DNA of 5,011 bases from DASTOB01 sp035720425 (lineage in GTDB: Bacteria; Chloroflexota; Limnocylindria; Limnocylindrales; CSP1-4). The stretch is from contig DASTOB010000187.1 in NCBI GenBank assembly GCA_035720425.1, forward strand, positions 1 to 5,011, given 5' to 3'. Numbering within the stretch: the stretch's first letter is position 1; every line of letters starts with the position of its first letter. Both the position numbers and the translations under genes were made by a program. Shown in pieces: positions 4,070-5,011 of this stretch. The notes below the pieces were generated by a model. The model was not told where the DNA came from and searched no databases. It saw only the letters and a list, made by a program, of their open reading frames with translations.

Positions 4070-5011
4070 ATGACCGACCGGCTCGATCACCTCGATGCGT
4101 GGCGCATAGCGCCCTACGACGCCGTGATCGTCGGCGGCGGGCCCGCGGGCCTGAGCGCGGCTCTCGTGCTGGGCCGGGCGAGGAAGCGGGTGCTCGTGGT
4201 GGATGACGACCGGCCGGCGAACGCCGTGTCCGAGGGTGTCGGCGGGCTGCTCGGGCAGGATCGGGTGAAGCCTGCGGACCTGCGGGACAGCGGGCGGCGT
4301 CAGCTCGAGGAGCATGCGAACGTCGAGTTCCGTCATGGCGCCGTCGAGGACGCCGAGCGGATCCGGGATGGGTTCGTTGTGAGGCCGACGGCCGGGCCGC
4401 CCGTGCGTGCCAATGCGATCGTGCTGGCCCACGGGCTGCGCTACGACCCGCCGCCGCTCCCTGGGATCGAGGCGCTGTGGGGGCGGTCGGTGTTCCACTG
4501 CGCGTTCTGCGACGGCTGGGAAGTGCGCGACCGGCCGTTGGCGTTCCACGGCAGCGGCCAGGCCGCCGTGCGCTCGGCGCTCCTGCTCGCCGGGTGGAGC
4601 AACGATGTCGTGCTGTGCACGGACGGCGCGCCGGACCCGGGCCGCGCGCTGCTGGCGGAGGCGGGCGTGCGAGTCCGGACGGAGCCCATCGCCCAGCTCA
4701 CCGGGACCGACGGCCGCCTGGAGCAGATCGAGTTCTCGCACGGCCCGGCCGAGCGGCGCGAAGCGCTGTTCGTGAACACGCGGCGGGACCAGCCGAACGG
4801 GCTCGCCGTCGCGCTCGGTTGCGAGTTGACCGCGGACGGGACGATCGTCACCGACGCCGACGGGCGGACGAACGTCGCGGGCGTGTACGCCGCCGGGGAT
4901 GCGGCGACCGCGCATTCGCGGTCGGTGGCCAACGCGATCGGCACCGGGTCGCGCGTCGCGTACGCGGTGGCGCTCGAGCGCCTCGCGCCGGTCGTCGCCG
5001 CGGCCGCCTGA
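4070..5011 (+). CDS. NAD(P)/FAD-dependent oxidoreductase, thioredoxin-reductase-like
   Basis: This complete 313-residue flavoprotein ends in TGA at the last base of the window. FAD binding is shown by VIVGGGPAGLSAAL (19-32; G22, G24, G27), a strand ending in VLVVDDD (41-47) and the C-terminal GVYAAGDA (271-278; G276, D277). A second nucleotide domain has FHGSGQAAVRSAL (159-171). The redox-site position carries C144-A-F-C147-D-G-W-E, the CxxC arrangement of the thioredoxin reductase family, though the CxFC-GWE variant is typical of TrxR-like proteins whose partner is often not thioredoxin. It probably transfers electrons from NAD(P)H through FAD to this cysteine pair and on to an unknown disulfide substrate in the cytoplasm. 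The N-terminus has about 15 residues before the first strand, slightly longer than many relatives; V19 (GTG 4124) is the first later alternative but would remove the strand start. No thioredoxin gene adjoins it here. Confidence 0.92.
   Translation: MTDRLDHLDAWRIAPYDAVIVGGGPAGLSAALVLGRARKRVLVVDDDRPANAVSEGVGGLLGQDRVKPADLRDSGRRQLEEHANVEFRHGAVEDAERIRDGFVVRPTAGPPVRANAIVLAHGLRYDPPPLPGIEALWGRSVFHCAFCDGWEVRDRPLAFHGSGQAAVRSALLLAGWSNDVVLCTDGAPDPGRALLAEAGVRVRTEPIAQLTGTDGRLEQIEFSHGPAERREALFVNTRRDQPNGLAVALGCELTADGTIVTDADGRTNVAGVYAAGDAATAHSRSVANAIGTGSRVAYAVALERLAPVVAAAA

Noticed and set aside
3770..4915. 381-residue minus-strand frame opposite the flavoprotein
   Set aside because: It spans two plus-strand genes and the promoter spacer, is Arg/Pro-rich and lacks domain motifs, while the plus strand has full FAD and CxxC signatures.

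Overview
The window is high-GC DNA with dense short-spaced genes, GTG/TTG starts and one apparently leaderless gene. Together with the protein types (SRPBCC pair, XRE/MmyB-type regulator beside an alcohol dehydrogenase, TrxR-like flavoprotein) this suggests an actinobacterium, possibly a Solirubrobacterales/Thermoleophilia-type soil lineage. The taxonomy is inferred from composition and remembered family resemblance, not from a marker gene.

Layout. Positions 1-469 hold two overlapping plus-strand SRPBCC (START/Bet v1-like) genes: the 3' end of an AHSA1-type gene and a second small one that appears to lack its central segment. Positions 482-993 on the minus strand hold an XRE-family regulator cut off shortly after its DNA-binding half, followed by a short unrelated-looking reading frame. 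A divergent intergenic region (994-1188) with a 13-bp palindrome and a 9-bp direct repeat separates it from an intact zinc-type alcohol dehydrogenase (1189-2211). A short-chain dehydrogenase follows in the same direction (2251-2616) but is clearly broken: internal deletion, two frame changes and loss of the catalytic half. On the opposite strand it meets the C-terminal remnant of a DUF4386-like membrane protein (2609-2795).

From about 2913 the genes look intact again. There is a secreted, Pro-rich, C-terminally membrane-anchored protein (2913-3353), then seven bases later an uncharacterised cytoplasmic protein (3361-3966). After a 103-bp spacer with a G/C-rich dyad comes a thioredoxin-reductase-like FAD oxidoreductase (4070-5011).

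How the genes relate. The regulator, alcohol dehydrogenase and dehydrogenase pseudogene look like the remains of a regulator-oxidoreductase locus in which only the alcohol dehydrogenase is complete. The secreted protein and its neighbour are probably one transcription unit of unknown role. The flavoprotein appears to have its own promoter. The main unusual feature is the cluster of deletions and frame changes in at least four genes between 1 and about 2800, which could be true gene decay or an assembly/base-calling problem. I see no convincing evidence for a defence system, CRISPR array, insertion sequence, tRNA or rRNA.
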